Positions 1-8,154 of a stretch of 64,000 nt of DNA are shown piece after piece. The first letter of the stretch is position 1. Each line of letters starts with the position of its first letter. The notes beneath the pieces were generated by a model. It did not search any database. It had not been told where the DNA came from and worked only from the letters and a program-made list of their open reading frames with translations. A program made the translations under genes and the position numbers. The DNA comes from DATKEJ01 sp963768715. Its GTDB lineage: Bacteria; Bacteroidota; Rhodothermia; Rhodothermales; DATKEJ01. The stretch spans positions 62,001-126,000 of the forward strand of contig CAVYJC010000004.1 in the NCBI GenBank assembly GCA_963768715.1, in the 5' to 3' direction.

Positions 1-1251
1 ACCTTCCGCGGTCGCGCCGCTTATGGCCTGATCCTCCACGTCAACGCCAACGTACAGCATGTTCCCTTTGTAGAACATCTTCAGGCGAGCAATTGACGGA
101 TCAACCACGATGGCGGTATTGCCATTGAGATCCGGACGATAGTAGTTCATCCAGTACTTCGCAAGACCCGGATTCATGTTGAGCGAGTCCTGAGCAGGCT
201 TGTACTGTACATAGAACTGCGGATCTACTCGATCCCAAACGGGCTCATCGAGATTACCGTCAACATCAGGATCGTCGAATAGACTGCCATTTGGAACGGT
301 AAACTCGGCATCCGTCACCTCCGGCACCGCACCGGAATTCACTGTCACATCTGGAGATCCCATGATGTAGCCGACACCGTAGTCGAAGTTGTTACCCCAA
401 GGGTTCTGCCAATACGTGCAGGTGTTGATGGCCATGTCGCCGTTCAGGGGCCAGCTGTAGTCCTGGTCCCGCAATGCAACGTTCCACGGCGCCTTGTCGC
501 CCTCAGCCTGGGTAAAGTCATATCCGAGCGCCGTCATATCGAATTTCATCTCAATGGAGTAGCCGACGTCATCACCATTCGTATCGTCGTTGGCGATGCC
601 GTCCACGACCGTGCGCGCATCCCAAACGGCAATCTTCATGGAGTCGCGTCCGACGACGCTGCTGTTGCCATAGAAGCCATTGAAGCGCGGCGCGATCCCC
701 GGCATCGGCCGGCCGCTGCCGACCAGCGTGCCGTCATCGTACATCGTCGTGGCATCCGTCGTGTCGACCGAGTTCCACCAGCTATAGATGAACTCGGTCC
801 GACCACCCGAAAAGAAGTTTGCGTCCGTGCTGCTTGCTCGATCGTCGATCAGGCGCACTCGGTCGAGGATGTTCACGACGAGGCCGTCGATCTTCCAGAG
901 GCCCGAGGCGCCACCAACGGACTTGTCCGGAACGTCGACACCTAGCCAGAGCGTGTTGCCATCTCTCAGCAGAGAGACGGTCGCGTTCGTCGCGTCCGTC
1001 GGCTCAAGCGGGGTCCATGTGCCATCGATAAACTGGTTGGTCCCCGGCTGACCGCCGTCCCACTGAAGCATGATTTTCTCGGCCTGAGCCCAGACAGGTT
1101 CGTCAAGGTTACCGTCAAATGTTATGGTCGCTCCTGCGACGTCGCGTGCCCAGATCACGTCTTCTCCATTGCGATCGGGCTGCGCCGACGCTGGAAGCGC
1201 TACCAAGAACAGAAGCGCGGTGGCGAGAAGCGTAGTAGAAATGTGTCTCAT
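1..1251 (-). CDS. Secreted CBM9-like sugar-binding protein, 3' end outside window
   Basis: The frame is open from an ATG at 1251 to the left edge (417 codons, no stop), so the C-terminus is missing. A signal peptide covers about residues 1-22 (hydrophobic core, then LPASAQ). Two copies of a CBM9/DOMON-like module follow; each opens with the signature DGNLDEPVW (about residues 36-45 and 326-336), and the rest is rich in Trp, Tyr and Asp as in these beta-sandwiches. Family knowledge: such proteins bind glycans at the cell surface or outside the cell. The substrate cannot be read from sequence. No catalytic domain is visible in the part present. The gene is read away from the GxGYxYP gene, with a 364-bp repeat-bearing gap between them. 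Confidence 0.8.
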   Translation of the reverse strand, partial: MRHISTTLLATALLFLVALPASAQPDRNGEDVIWARDVAGATITFDGNLDEPVWAQAEKIMLQWDGGQPGTNQFIDGTWTPLEPTDATNATVSLLRDGNTLWLGVDVPDKSVGGASGLWKIDGLVVNILDRVRLIDDRASSTDANFFSGGRTEFIYSWWNSVDTTDATTMYDDGTLVGSGRPMPGIAPRFNGFYGNSSVVGRDSMKIAVWDARTVVDGIANDDTNGDDVGYSIEMKFDMTALGYDFTQAEGDKAPWNVALRDQDYSWPLNGDMAINTCTYWQNPWGNNFDYGVGYIMGSPDVTVNSGAVPEVTDAEFTVPNGSLFDDPDVDGNLDEPVWDRVDPQFYVQYKPAQDSLNMNPGLAKYWMNYYRPDLNGNTAIVVDPSIARLKMFYKGNMLYVGVDVEDQAISGATAEG

Positions 1252-1395
1252 ATAATTTTTGTTTGCTGACCGGGGGACGTCGTGTGCCACGGTCGAATAC
1301 CGGCGGGTAACAGTCCAACTACATCATAGTGATGGGGAGGCTATTCCTCAACTCTCCAGTGCAGAATTCACTTAGACGGGAACTGGATAACAGCA

Positions 1396-1423
1396 AACAT
1401 CAAACTTCAAATACCAAACTTGG
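1396..1423. repeat. Heptad array, word AACTTCA-like (4 units)
   Basis: Four 7-bp units in register: AACATCA, AACTTCA, AATACCA, AACTTGG. The same word order recurs at 58395-58429. It lies in the gap 3' of the GxGYxYP gene. Confidence 0.7.
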
Positions 1424-1450
1424 ACGGCAGACAGATGAGTAGGGGCAGAC

Positions 1451-1591
1451 CTTTGGCTTCTACGAAACGGGTTCGGCTGCTTGCCCTTTTCGCACGGGCA
1501 GGCCGCGGCCCGCAGAGCGGCCTTTGGCTCCTACGAAACGGGTTCGGCTGCTTGCGCTTTTCGCACGGGCAGGCCGCGGCCGCAGGGCGGC
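1451..1591. repeat. Two tandem copies of a 70/71-bp unit
   Basis: Copy 1 is 1451-1521 and copy 2 is 1522-1591. They differ at about four positions (for example ggcttc/ggctcc and ttgccc/ttgcgc) and by one base in length. Each ends in a GC-rich stretch (gccgcggc). The short open frames here come from the repeat and are not genes. The rest of the 1252-1615 gap shows nothing else I can identify. Confidence 0.85.
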
Positions 1592-1615
1592 CTTGTCGGC
1601 AACTGCCCTACGGAA

Positions 1616-3706
1616 CTATCTGATGTCTGATGTTTCGAGAAACCTCTCCTCAAACGTCGGCTCTTGTCCCGCCATCTTCAGGAACACGTCGAGCGGCATG
1701 AGCTCGAATTCCGGTCCGAGTTCATCGAGAATCGCCTTCACGCGGGTAACGTCGCTCCACTCACGGATGTGCAGCAGCATGAAGTACGGACGTTTCGCGT
1801 TGATGCGAGCAAGCTCCTCGAGGTCGGTAACCGCCTGTTCTTCCGGACGTGACTCGGACAAGTAATAGTCGTACGATACGAGCGGTCGGCCGTCGCGCGA
1901 GGTGAAGGTGTACGCCGGAGCATACCCGTTCACGAATCCGATCGCCTGCGGCATGCCTTTATAGTAATCGTCCACCACTTTCTTCGTCAGCTCTGTATTT
2001 CCCTCCACCGTCGCCCCTTCCGAGTAATCCATGATTTCGAACACCTGGAGGTCGAGCTTCTTCATCAGGTCGGCGGCCATCTTGATCAGCGGTGGTCGCA
2101 GTGAATCAGGGATCGCTTTGGGATACATGTAGCCTGGGCCGGACAATGCTCCGATGAAATAGTCGTTCGGCGTCGCACTGCTGTAAAAGTATTCCACCAT
2201 GGCCGGAGCCAACCAGACCCAGTTCATCGTGACTTCCCAGGCGTAGGGTATCTCACCGCGGCCGGGACGCGTCCACGCGCCGATCCCGATGCCATCCGTC
2301 TGGATAGCGGCAACGTACACCTTGTCCTTCGGTTCAATCACTTGGCCCGGCGTCACGTTGTGGCTGTTCTTGAACTCGAATCCGGGTGTCGCCGGGACTT
2401 GTTGCATGAAGCTCACATTGGGCAGCGTGTGCAATCCCTCGACGCGATGCCCGTAACTCGAGGCAAGCGTTACGAAGTCACGTTCTTTGTCCTTCCCATA
2501 GGAGTGCCAACCAAAGACTAGCGAGTTCGGCTCCATTTCGGAGAACAGCCGGTCGGCCAGGTCGTATTCCGACGTATCCGCGGGCAGGGTGGACAGGTCG
2601 TTGAAGAACATGCGCTGCTTCACACCAAAGTCGGCGATGCCTGGTTTCATGGTCTGCCCATAGTCCCCTCCCAGCCAGACGATGTATTGCTTGTTGCAGC
2701 GGTCCCAGTACTGATCGTAGGCCCACTGGTAGATCTCGGCGTCACTCTTGCCCTCGAATCGGCCTCTGAAATCCTCGATCAGGGGCAGCCCGGCTGCTTC
2801 GACCATCGGAATCAAGTCCTCCGTCACAACGACCGCGTCCTCCAATCCGGCGACGGTATACGAGACGATGAGCGACGTGCGGACGTTCTTGTCCCAGACG
2901 ACGTATCCCTTCACATGGTCTCTGAGCTGATCGAGTGCCTGCTTTGCCGAGGTCAGTTTCTTGAAAGAGTAGTAGCGTTCGTCCTGAAGGAAGTCTTTCA
3001 CGGCCGGTGTAAAGCGGAAGTCCCACTTCTCGCCGTAGACGAAATAGAGGTTCGGCTTGTCCCTGTTGGCCAGCCCCTGCAAGGAGATGAGAAAGGCGTG
3101 CTCGGGTAGATCCCCGTCGATCTGCCAGTCGTCTGTCAGCTCCATGTAGAAAGCGTCGCGGCTTCCTTCGCGCTTCAAGAGGTAGTTGATGGGCTCGGGC
3201 CGTGTGGACCGCTCGATTCGATACGAAATGATGCCTGGCTCTTTCGTGACCGAGTACGTGTGCACGTTCGTGATTTCGGTCTTTCCCTGTGACCCGAGGA
3301 CCGGAGCGTGCTCGGTCAGCTGGAGAACGGAGCCTTCCTTGATCCACTCAGCTTCGATCTTGCGATTTTCGCCAACAGGCATCGAAAGACCCATGAATAC
3401 ATTCGTCGTGAAGACCCGATCGGTGATCGGGACCTTGGTGACTTCGCCCACGACGAGATTGAGCGTGTCGGAAAACCGGCGATTCGGATGGCCCCAGTGC
3501 TGGATTAGGTTCACCCGCTCGGGGCCCGCATCGATTTCAAGGGATAGCGCGCCCCACAGATCGATGTTGGCGCTCTTGTGCGGAATGATGGTCCATTTGC
3601 CCTGGAGGGTCTGGGCTTCCTGTGCACGAAGCATACCGGTTGCCATAAGTACGATAAACAGCGTGCCGAAAACGGCTATGTAGGATCTGCGCATCTTTTT
3701 GAACAT
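1616..3706 (-). CDS. GxGYxYP family putative glycoside hydrolase, secreted
   Basis: 696 residues. The ATG at 3706 gives MFKKMRR and then a hydrophobic segment ending MLRAQ, a signal peptide of about 29 residues. The family signature is present as SGPGYMYP near residue 522, next to a Trp-rich stretch (MNWVWLAP). Length and order fit the GxGYxYP N-terminal plus C-terminal domain pair. These proteins are predicted sugar hydrolases; as far as I know no activity is settled, so glycoside hydrolysis is inferred. The protein ends FLETSDIR. Together with the CBM9-like neighbour it suggests a carbohydrate-handling locus. The next gene (lipoprotein at 3900) is divergent. Confidence 0.85.
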   Translation of the reverse strand: MFKKMRRSYIAVFGTLFIVLMATGMLRAQEAQTLQGKWTIIPHKSANIDLWGALSLEIDAGPERVNLIQHWGHPNRRFSDTLNLVVGEVTKVPITDRVFTTNVFMGLSMPVGENRKIEAEWIKEGSVLQLTEHAPVLGSQGKTEITNVHTYSVTKEPGIISYRIERSTRPEPINYLLKREGSRDAFYMELTDDWQIDGDLPEHAFLISLQGLANRDKPNLYFVYGEKWDFRFTPAVKDFLQDERYYSFKKLTSAKQALDQLRDHVKGYVVWDKNVRTSLIVSYTVAGLEDAVVVTEDLIPMVEAAGLPLIEDFRGRFEGKSDAEIYQWAYDQYWDRCNKQYIVWLGGDYGQTMKPGIADFGVKQRMFFNDLSTLPADTSEYDLADRLFSEMEPNSLVFGWHSYGKDKERDFVTLASSYGHRVEGLHTLPNVSFMQQVPATPGFEFKNSHNVTPGQVIEPKDKVYVAAIQTDGIGIGAWTRPGRGEIPYAWEVTMNWVWLAPAMVEYFYSSATPNDYFIGALSGPGYMYPKAIPDSLRPPLIKMAADLMKKLDLQVFEIMDYSEGATVEGNTELTKKVVDDYYKGMPQAIGFVNGYAPAYTFTSRDGRPLVSYDYYLSESRPEEQAVTDLEELARINAKRPYFMLLHIREWSDVTRVKAILDELGPEFELMPLDVFLKMAGQEPTFEERFLETSDIR

Positions 3707-3821
3707 TTAGGGAGCGAGCCCCGGTTCGCCCGCACATCTTGTTGTTGCGATTGGGTATAGGAAAGATCGATGGCGGCGCGATTGCGTGGGGTGAATTGTT
3801 GGCAGAGGTTCCAGGTAACAG

Positions 3822-3856
3822 GTGCCACGTGCCACGTGCCACGTGCCCGGTGCCAA
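3822..3856. repeat. Heptad array, word GTGCCNN (5 units)
   Basis: GTGCCAC three times, then GTGCCCG and GTGCCAA, exactly in 7-bp register. It lies between divergent genes, about 115 bp upstream of the GxGYxYP start and 43 bp upstream of the lipoprotein start. The complementary word GGCACNN forms the arrays at 16205-16239 and 16305-16325. Confidence 0.85.
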
Positions 3857-3899
3857 AGCGTTACCTTAAGGAACTGACTCTCTGCCTTGCTCGAATCGT

Positions 3900-4430
3900 A
3901 TGATCGTAAATCGCGTCTGGATCGCCACAGCACTTCTCGTACTCGCCGGATGCGGCGGCTCCCCGGACGCAACGGCTGAGAGAGAGGCGGCAGCGGAACG
4001 CTACCTCCGCGGCATCTACGAGTGCGATGCATCCGTCGTAGACGAGTTGGCGGCGGACAGTATTGTTATCAGCTATCCGGTCTTTCAGACCATATTCGGG
4101 AAACCTGCCGTGCGCGGTAGCGATGAGGTGAAGAAGTTCTCCGAACACTTCTGCAGCCGCTGGATAGATGGGGAGATAACCGTCAACGACATGATCTGCG
4201 ACGGTTACGACGTCGTCATACTGTGGAGCTTTCGGGCTAAGAACGGAATCCCCGGTGAAGATGGCAGTCCGCCAACTCTGGAGGAGTCCGCCTGGGGCGG
4301 GATAACGCTCATCCGGTTCAACGAAGACGGGAAGATCACGACCGAGGTCGGCGAGGAGAGCACGCCCGGGCCGACTGCGCGTCTGAAAGTGGACGACGAC
4401 AAAGACGCGACCAGTCCGGATATTCCGTGA
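3900..4430 (+). CDS. Small lipoprotein, SnoaL/NTF2-like
   Basis: 176 residues with a lipobox LAGC (Cys18) after a short hydrophobic segment, so a predicted lipoprotein. The body (AERYLRGIYECDASVVDELAA...) has the size and start of an NTF2/SnoaL-like fold: a helix, a 'burden of variable' style Asp/Glu pattern, and later beta-strands (GGITLIRFNEDGKI). No catalytic residue can be assigned. The C-terminal 25 residues are Asp/Pro-rich and look disordered. The stop overlaps the ATG of the TauE-like permease (TGATG at 4428-4432), so the two are probably translated as a coupled pair. Confidence 0.7.
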   Translation: MIVNRVWIATALLVLAGCGGSPDATAEREAAAERYLRGIYECDASVVDELAADSIVISYPVFQTIFGKPAVRGSDEVKKFSEHFCSRWIDGEITVNDMICDGYDVVILWSFRAKNGIPGEDGSPPTLEESAWGGITLIRFNEDGKITTEVGEESTPGPTARLKVDDDKDATSPDIP

Positions 4431-5008
4431 TGCCGGAACTCTTATCGCTTCTCATCCTCTTCGGCGTCGGCCTCCTCGCCGGCGCCATCAACGTGATGGC
4501 CGGCGGAGGCTCGACCCTGACGCTCCCGACGCTCATCTTCCTCGGTCTCGATGCAGCGACCGCGAACGGCACGAACCGCGTTGCCATCATCCTGCAGAAC
4601 ATCTTCGCCACCTGGTCATTCGGCCGCGAAAAGGTGAGTCGCGTGCGGCAGAGCCTGACTTTCGCACTGTGGACGCTGCCCGGGGCTATCGCCGGCGCGA
4701 TCCTTGCCGTTCAGATCAGCGACGAGTGGTTCCGTCGAATCCTCGGCGTCGTGATGATCGGGGTCGTTATTTCCATGTTGCTGCCACGGGGAAAGAAGGA
4801 AACGACCGCGGAAGGCGTCTCGTCCTGGTGGATCTATCCGTCACTGTTCGGCATCGGATTCTACGGCGGTTTCATCCAAGTCGGCGTGGGATTTCTGCTC
4901 ATGGCGGCATTCTATCATTTGCTGAAGATGAATCTGGTCTTCGTCAACATGCACAAGGTGCTCGTCGTGCTTGTGTACACCGTCCCGGCGCTTCTCATTT
5001 TCGCATGA
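4430..5008 (+). CDS. TauE/SafE-family permease, N-terminal part
   Basis: 192 residues from the ATG at 4430; a GTG lies one codon upstream at 4427. The first half has the TauE/SafE hallmark GLLAGAINVMAGGGSTLTLP, and about six hydrophobic segments follow. The family exports or imports small anions such as sulfite, sulfonates or sulfoacetate; the substrate here is unknown. The frame stops at 5008 after ALLIFA, about 55 residues short of the usual 245-250. The missing C-terminus (last transmembrane segments, GNSVGGWWAA) is in the -1 frame directly downstream. The 3' end is joined to the next frame by an ATGA overlap, so this is a one-base deletion, a natural split or recoding. Confidence 0.75.
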   Translation: MPELLSLLILFGVGLLAGAINVMAGGGSTLTLPTLIFLGLDAATANGTNRVAIILQNIFATWSFGREKVSRVRQSLTFALWTLPGAIAGAILAVQISDEWFRRILGVVMIGVVISMLLPRGKKETTAEGVSSWWIYPSLFGIGFYGGFIQVGVGFLLMAAFYHLLKMNLVFVNMHKVLVVLVYTVPALLIFA

Positions 5009-5172
5009 CCGATCATGTGGACTGGACGATGGGATTGAGCCTTGCGGCCGGTAATTCAGTGGGTGGCTGGTGGGCGGCGAGACTGTCCGTGCGGCGTGGT
5101 GAGAAGGTGATCCGCTACGTCCTCATCGTCGCCGTGCTGATCATGGCGGCGAAGGTGCTTGGCATCTTTTGA
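5005..5172 (+). CDS. TauE/SafE-family permease, C-terminal part (other frame)
   Basis: 55 residues, MTDHVDWTMGLSLAAGNSVG and on to AAKVLGIF. This is the expected last part of the permease at 4430-5008, including the conserved GN-x-x-GGW segment and the final membrane helix. It begins with an ATG whose last bases form the TGA of the upstream frame. It could not work alone. It is either the tail of one frame-broken gene or the second half of a split permease made by translational coupling. Confidence 0.6.
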   Translation: MTDHVDWTMGLSLAAGNSVGGWWAARLSVRRGEKVIRYVLIVAVLIMAAKVLGIF

Positions 5173-5188
5173 TCGAGGATCGTGCTGG

Positions 5189-5230
5189 GTCCGGCGTCCG
5201 AGGTCCGAAGTCCGAAGTCCGAAGTCCGAA
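5189..5230. repeat. Heptad array, word GTCCGNN (6 units)
   Basis: GTCCGGC, GTCCGAG, then four GTCCGAA. It begins 17 bp after the permease stop. The rest of the gap to 5452 shows no gene or clear signal. Confidence 0.9.
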
Positions 5231-5452
5231 AGTCGCGACTGGCACTTTTCAGAGCGAACCTGTCTTTTTCTAATCCGTATAGAACCGGCAAGCTGTCACC
5301 ATCCATCCACCGTCTGAGCGTGGCCTTGCTCTAGCCTCGCCCCCTCCTCAGGCAGCGCACAATGGATCAGCTTCATTGTGATTCCAGGAGGGAATTCCCT
5401 GTTCGCGGCAGGGAAGGGGCAACGTGCGGACCAAAACAAGACGAGATTCAAA

Positions 5453-6268
5453 ATGAGTGAGTCCCAACCGCACTTCGGGAAAGCCTACGGTCAAAGTGCA
5501 TCCGAAGTCTACGAGCGGTATTTCGTTCCATCCATCGCATCACCGTTGGCAATCGATCTCATTGCAACGGCCGCCCTGCGTCCAAGCGAGCGGGTACTCG
5601 ACGTTGCATGCGGAACCGGCGTCGTCGCCCGCCTCGCCGCGGCGCGAGTCGGACCCAAAGGCACCGTCGCAGGAATCGACTTGAATCCCGGCATGCTCGA
5701 AGTCGCACGATCGGTAACGTCTGACAACGTAACCATCGAGTGGCATGAGGCGTCGGCCGAGAACCTCCCATTTCCTGATGCCTCCTTCGACGTGGTACTT
5801 TCCCAAATGTCGCTACAGTTCTTCCCGGACAAGCTGGCTTCGCTTCGTGAAATGCGGCGCGTGCTCGTTCCGGGCGGTCGTCTTGTCCTGAACGTGCCCG
5901 GGACGATATCCAAGATGTTTGTTGCCTTGGCCGAAGGCATCGGACGGCACATCAAGCCTGAGCTGGAAGGTTTCGTGCGACAGGTGTTCTCGCTTCCGGA
6001 CCCGGAGGAGCTTCAGCGGCTACTCAGGGAAGCCGGGTTCAAAGAAGCATCCAGCCACGCCTACACGAAGTCACTGCGCCTTCCGTCCCCTGAAGAGTTT
6101 CTCTGGCAGTACATAGGGAGTACTCCGCTCTCGGCTGCCGTAACGCAAGCCACAGACGAGAGCCAAGCCGCTCTTCAGAACGAGGTCGTAAAGAAGTGGC
6201 AGCCGTTCGCCACGGACGGCGGGATGAAATACGAGCAGGACGTCGTCATAGCGACGGCGAATAAATAG
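5453..6268 (+). CDS. Class I SAM-dependent methyltransferase, UbiE-like
   Basis: 271 residues from the ATG at 5453. A GTG at 5378 would add 25 residues of unlikely sequence (AAGKGQRADQNK). Motif I is RVLDVACGTGVV (residues 47-58), the acidic motif is GIDLNPGMLEVAR, and the post-I region ENLPFPDASFDVVLSQ is typical of the UbiE/COQ5-like Methyltransf_11 group. A C-terminal half of mixed helices (LPDPEELQRLLREAGF) follows, as in small-molecule methyltransferases. The substrate is unknown and the neighbours give no pathway. A three-unit GTCCGNN array begins 9 bp after the stop. Confidence 0.85.
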   Translation: MSESQPHFGKAYGQSASEVYERYFVPSIASPLAIDLIATAALRPSERVLDVACGTGVVARLAAARVGPKGTVAGIDLNPGMLEVARSVTSDNVTIEWHEASAENLPFPDASFDVVLSQMSLQFFPDKLASLREMRRVLVPGGRLVLNVPGTISKMFVALAEGIGRHIKPELEGFVRQVFSLPDPEELQRLLREAGFKEASSHAYTKSLRLPSPEEFLWQYIGSTPLSAAVTQATDESQAALQNEVVKKWQPFATDGGMKYEQDVVIATANK

Positions 6269-6277
6269 ACCTCGAAG

Positions 6278-6298
6278 GTCCGTCGTCCGTGGTCCGTC
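6278..6298. repeat. Heptad array, word GTCCGNN (3 units)
   Basis: GTCCGTC, GTCCGTG, GTCCGTC, starting 9 bp after the methyltransferase stop. Confidence 0.8.
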
Positions 6299-6340
6299 AT
6301 TAAATCGGTTGGCGGCCCCGGCAAGCTTGCCGGCGCTGCC

Positions 6341-6361
6341 GATCGCCGATCATCGATGATG
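6341..6361. repeat. Heptad array, word GATCNNN (3 units)
   Basis: GATCGCC, GATCATC, GATGATG. It lies 6 bp beyond the 3' end of the membrane-protein gene at 6368-6820. The related array 6898-6925 lies upstream of the same gene. Confidence 0.5.
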
Positions 6362-6367
6362 ACGGGC

Positions 6368-6820
6368 TCATTCCGCTGTGGCGACGGCCTGAGCTTTCTC
6401 TTCCTGATAGGCCCATCCGCCGGCGAGTGCCGCCAAGACGAGCTCGACGAGACCCCAAATGGTGGTAGTCAGAATGAGGCCCGAGGGCAGAGCCAAAGAG
6501 ATCCCAATGCCGCCGAAGCAAAGCACCCAGGCCAGGAACCACACGAAGAGCCCGGCCTGAACGGCGGTCTTCGGACCGGCGCCGCACCGCGGTCTCATCA
6601 GAGCGTACTGAAGTACGATGACGATGGCGACGAGAAAGTTGATCACGAGGAACAAGACCGCCATGCCGGCGCTGTCGACCGCCGGCAGACTATGCTGCTC
6701 TGTGAAGGCCATCCACTGGTCGGCGACGATGTACGTGTTGAGGATGAATTCGCCGATCGTAATCACAACGCCGGCGAGAAGGCCGCCGAGAAGAACGCGA
6801 CCGTAGTTGATCTTTCCCAT
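6368..6820 (-). CDS. Small four-helix membrane protein of unknown function
   Basis: 150 residues from the ATG at 6820 (MGKINYGRVLLGGLLAG). The open frame runs further upstream but reads into intergenic sequence. Four hydrophobic segments are visible, near residues 8-28, 55-78, 90-110 and 115-138. The last residues are Ala/Glu-rich (EEKAQAVATAE). I do not recognise the family with certainty; small proteins of this shape, with Gly in helix 1 and a Trp in the first loop (ADQWMAF), are common in Bacteroidota. No catalytic motif is visible. Confidence 0.65.
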   Translation of the reverse strand: MGKINYGRVLLGGLLAGVVITIGEFILNTYIVADQWMAFTEQHSLPAVDSAGMAVLFLVINFLVAIVIVLQYALMRPRCGAGPKTAVQAGLFVWFLAWVLCFGGIGISLALPSGLILTTTIWGLVELVLAALAGGWAYQEEKAQAVATAE

Positions 6821-6897
6821 AGGATTTGGAGGTTCGTGAGAAAGGAACTGACTCTTTATTGTAAGGAAGTGTTTGCATTGGGGGCAACTGCGCTTTC

Positions 6898-6925
6898 GAT
6901 CACTGATTATTGATCGCTGATCGAT
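6898..6925. repeat. Heptad array, word GATCNNT (4 units)
   Basis: GATCACT, GATTATT, GATCGCT, GATCGAT in register, between the divergent membrane-protein and nitrilase genes. Confidence 0.65.
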
Positions 6926-7004
6926 CAACAGCGGGTCCCTCCTACCCATTTGCGTTGGATTACTATGTGAAATCCGTTTTATTGCGCAAAACATCAAACC
7001 CGTT

Positions 7005-7988
7005 ATGACCCACTTCAAGATCGCCGCCGTCCAGGCCTCCCCCGTCTTTCTCGACCTGGGTGCCACCATTGAAAAGGCGTGTCGCCTCATCGAGGAGGCA
7101 GCAAAGGCCGGCGCCACGCTCGCGGTGTTCCCCGAGGCTTTCGTTCCTGCCTATCCGGTGTGGGTGTGGTTCATTCCGGCCGGCCAAACACATCCGCTCC
7201 GGGCGGTCTACACGGAGTTGCACCGGAATTCGATTGCGATCCCCGGACCCGAGACCCGACGCCTGGGCGAGGTCGCAGCGGATTGCGGAATCACCGTCGC
7301 CATCGGCGTCAATGAAAAGAACGCCGAGGCGAGCAATACTACGCTCTTTAACACGCTGCTGTACATCGGGGCGGACGGGCAAATCCTCGGCAAGCATCGG
7401 AAGTTCGTTCCGACCACCGGCGAACGGCTCGTCTGGGGCCGGGCGGCGGACAACGACCTCCAGGTCTTTGACCTCCCGTTCGGACGACTCAGCGGACTCA
7501 TCTGCTGGGAGAACTACATGCCGCTCGCCCGCTACGCACTGGCGGCCTGGGGCGAGCAGATCCACGTCGCTGCGACGTGGGATCATGGGGAACCTTGGAC
7601 TTCCTCGATGCGCCACATCGCGAAGGAAAATCGCTCCGTCGTCGTCGGATGTTGCCAGGTGCTCCGCAAGGACGATATCCCCGACACGCTCGCCTTCAAA
7701 AAGGCCTATCTGGGCGGCGTGAAGGATTGGATCAATCCGGGCGGCAGCGTCATCGTTGATCCGGACGGTAAAATCGTCGCCGGTCCCCTGGAGAAGGAGG
7801 AGGGGATCCTGTACGCCGAATTCGACGCAGCACAGCTCGTCGGTCCTCGCTGGCAGCTCGACGTGGCGGGCCACTACTCACGGCCGGACATTTTCGAGTT
7901 GCGGGTGAACCGGAAGGCAAGGCCCATGCTGGGTGTAGTTGAGGAGCCTGAGAACGGAGAGGATGACGTAGCTGACTCGTCGGGCTGA
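7005..7988 (+). CDS. Nitrilase (carbon-nitrogen hydrolase family)
   Basis: 327 residues, the usual nitrilase length. The catalytic triad is readable: Glu44 in VFPEAFVPAY, Lys133 in GKHRKFVPT and Cys167 in GLICWENYMPLARY. The CWEN-x-MPL-x-R signature is that of true nitrilases (branch 1, nitrile to acid and ammonia) rather than amidases. A second conserved block, AATWDHGEPW, also fits. The enzyme is cytoplasmic (no signal peptide) and normally forms spirals or dimers. The substrate cannot be predicted. It stands alone, divergent from the small membrane protein. The last 25 residues are acidic and poorly conserved, as usual. Confidence 0.93.
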   Translation: MTHFKIAAVQASPVFLDLGATIEKACRLIEEAAKAGATLAVFPEAFVPAYPVWVWFIPAGQTHPLRAVYTELHRNSIAIPGPETRRLGEVAADCGITVAIGVNEKNAEASNTTLFNTLLYIGADGQILGKHRKFVPTTGERLVWGRAADNDLQVFDLPFGRLSGLICWENYMPLARYALAAWGEQIHVAATWDHGEPWTSSMRHIAKENRSVVVGCCQVLRKDDIPDTLAFKKAYLGGVKDWINPGGSVIVDPDGKIVAGPLEKEEGILYAEFDAAQLVGPRWQLDVAGHYSRPDIFELRVNRKARPMLGVVEEPENGEDDVADSSG

Positions 7989-8115
7989 GGACCACCCCCG
8001 GCTTTCTCCCGACGGAGCCTGGGTCGAGCATAGCGGAGAACTCGGAATTCAGCCGCCCCCTCCCAAGGGGGACGCGTGGCGGGAATCCAGTCGTGCTTCC
8101 CTCAGCCGTCTCCAC

Positions 8116-8154
8116 TCAATTCTCAATTTATTCTCAATTCTCAATTCTCAATTC
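8116..8154. repeat. Heptad array, word TCAATTC (5 units), overlaps a stop codon
   Basis: TCAATTC, an 11-bp variant, then TCAATTC three more times to 8154. The stop codon of the M3 peptidase (minus strand, 8148-8150) and its last Asn codon lie inside the last unit. Upstream, 7987-8073 holds a GC-rich element resembling the one at 31738-31801 (blocks CCCCCGGCT and AGCCGCCCCCTCC). Confidence 0.85.

Noticed and set aside
6963..7874. 303-residue open frame opposite the nitrilase
   Set aside because: It is the antisense shadow of a GC-rich gene with full catalytic motifs on the other strand.
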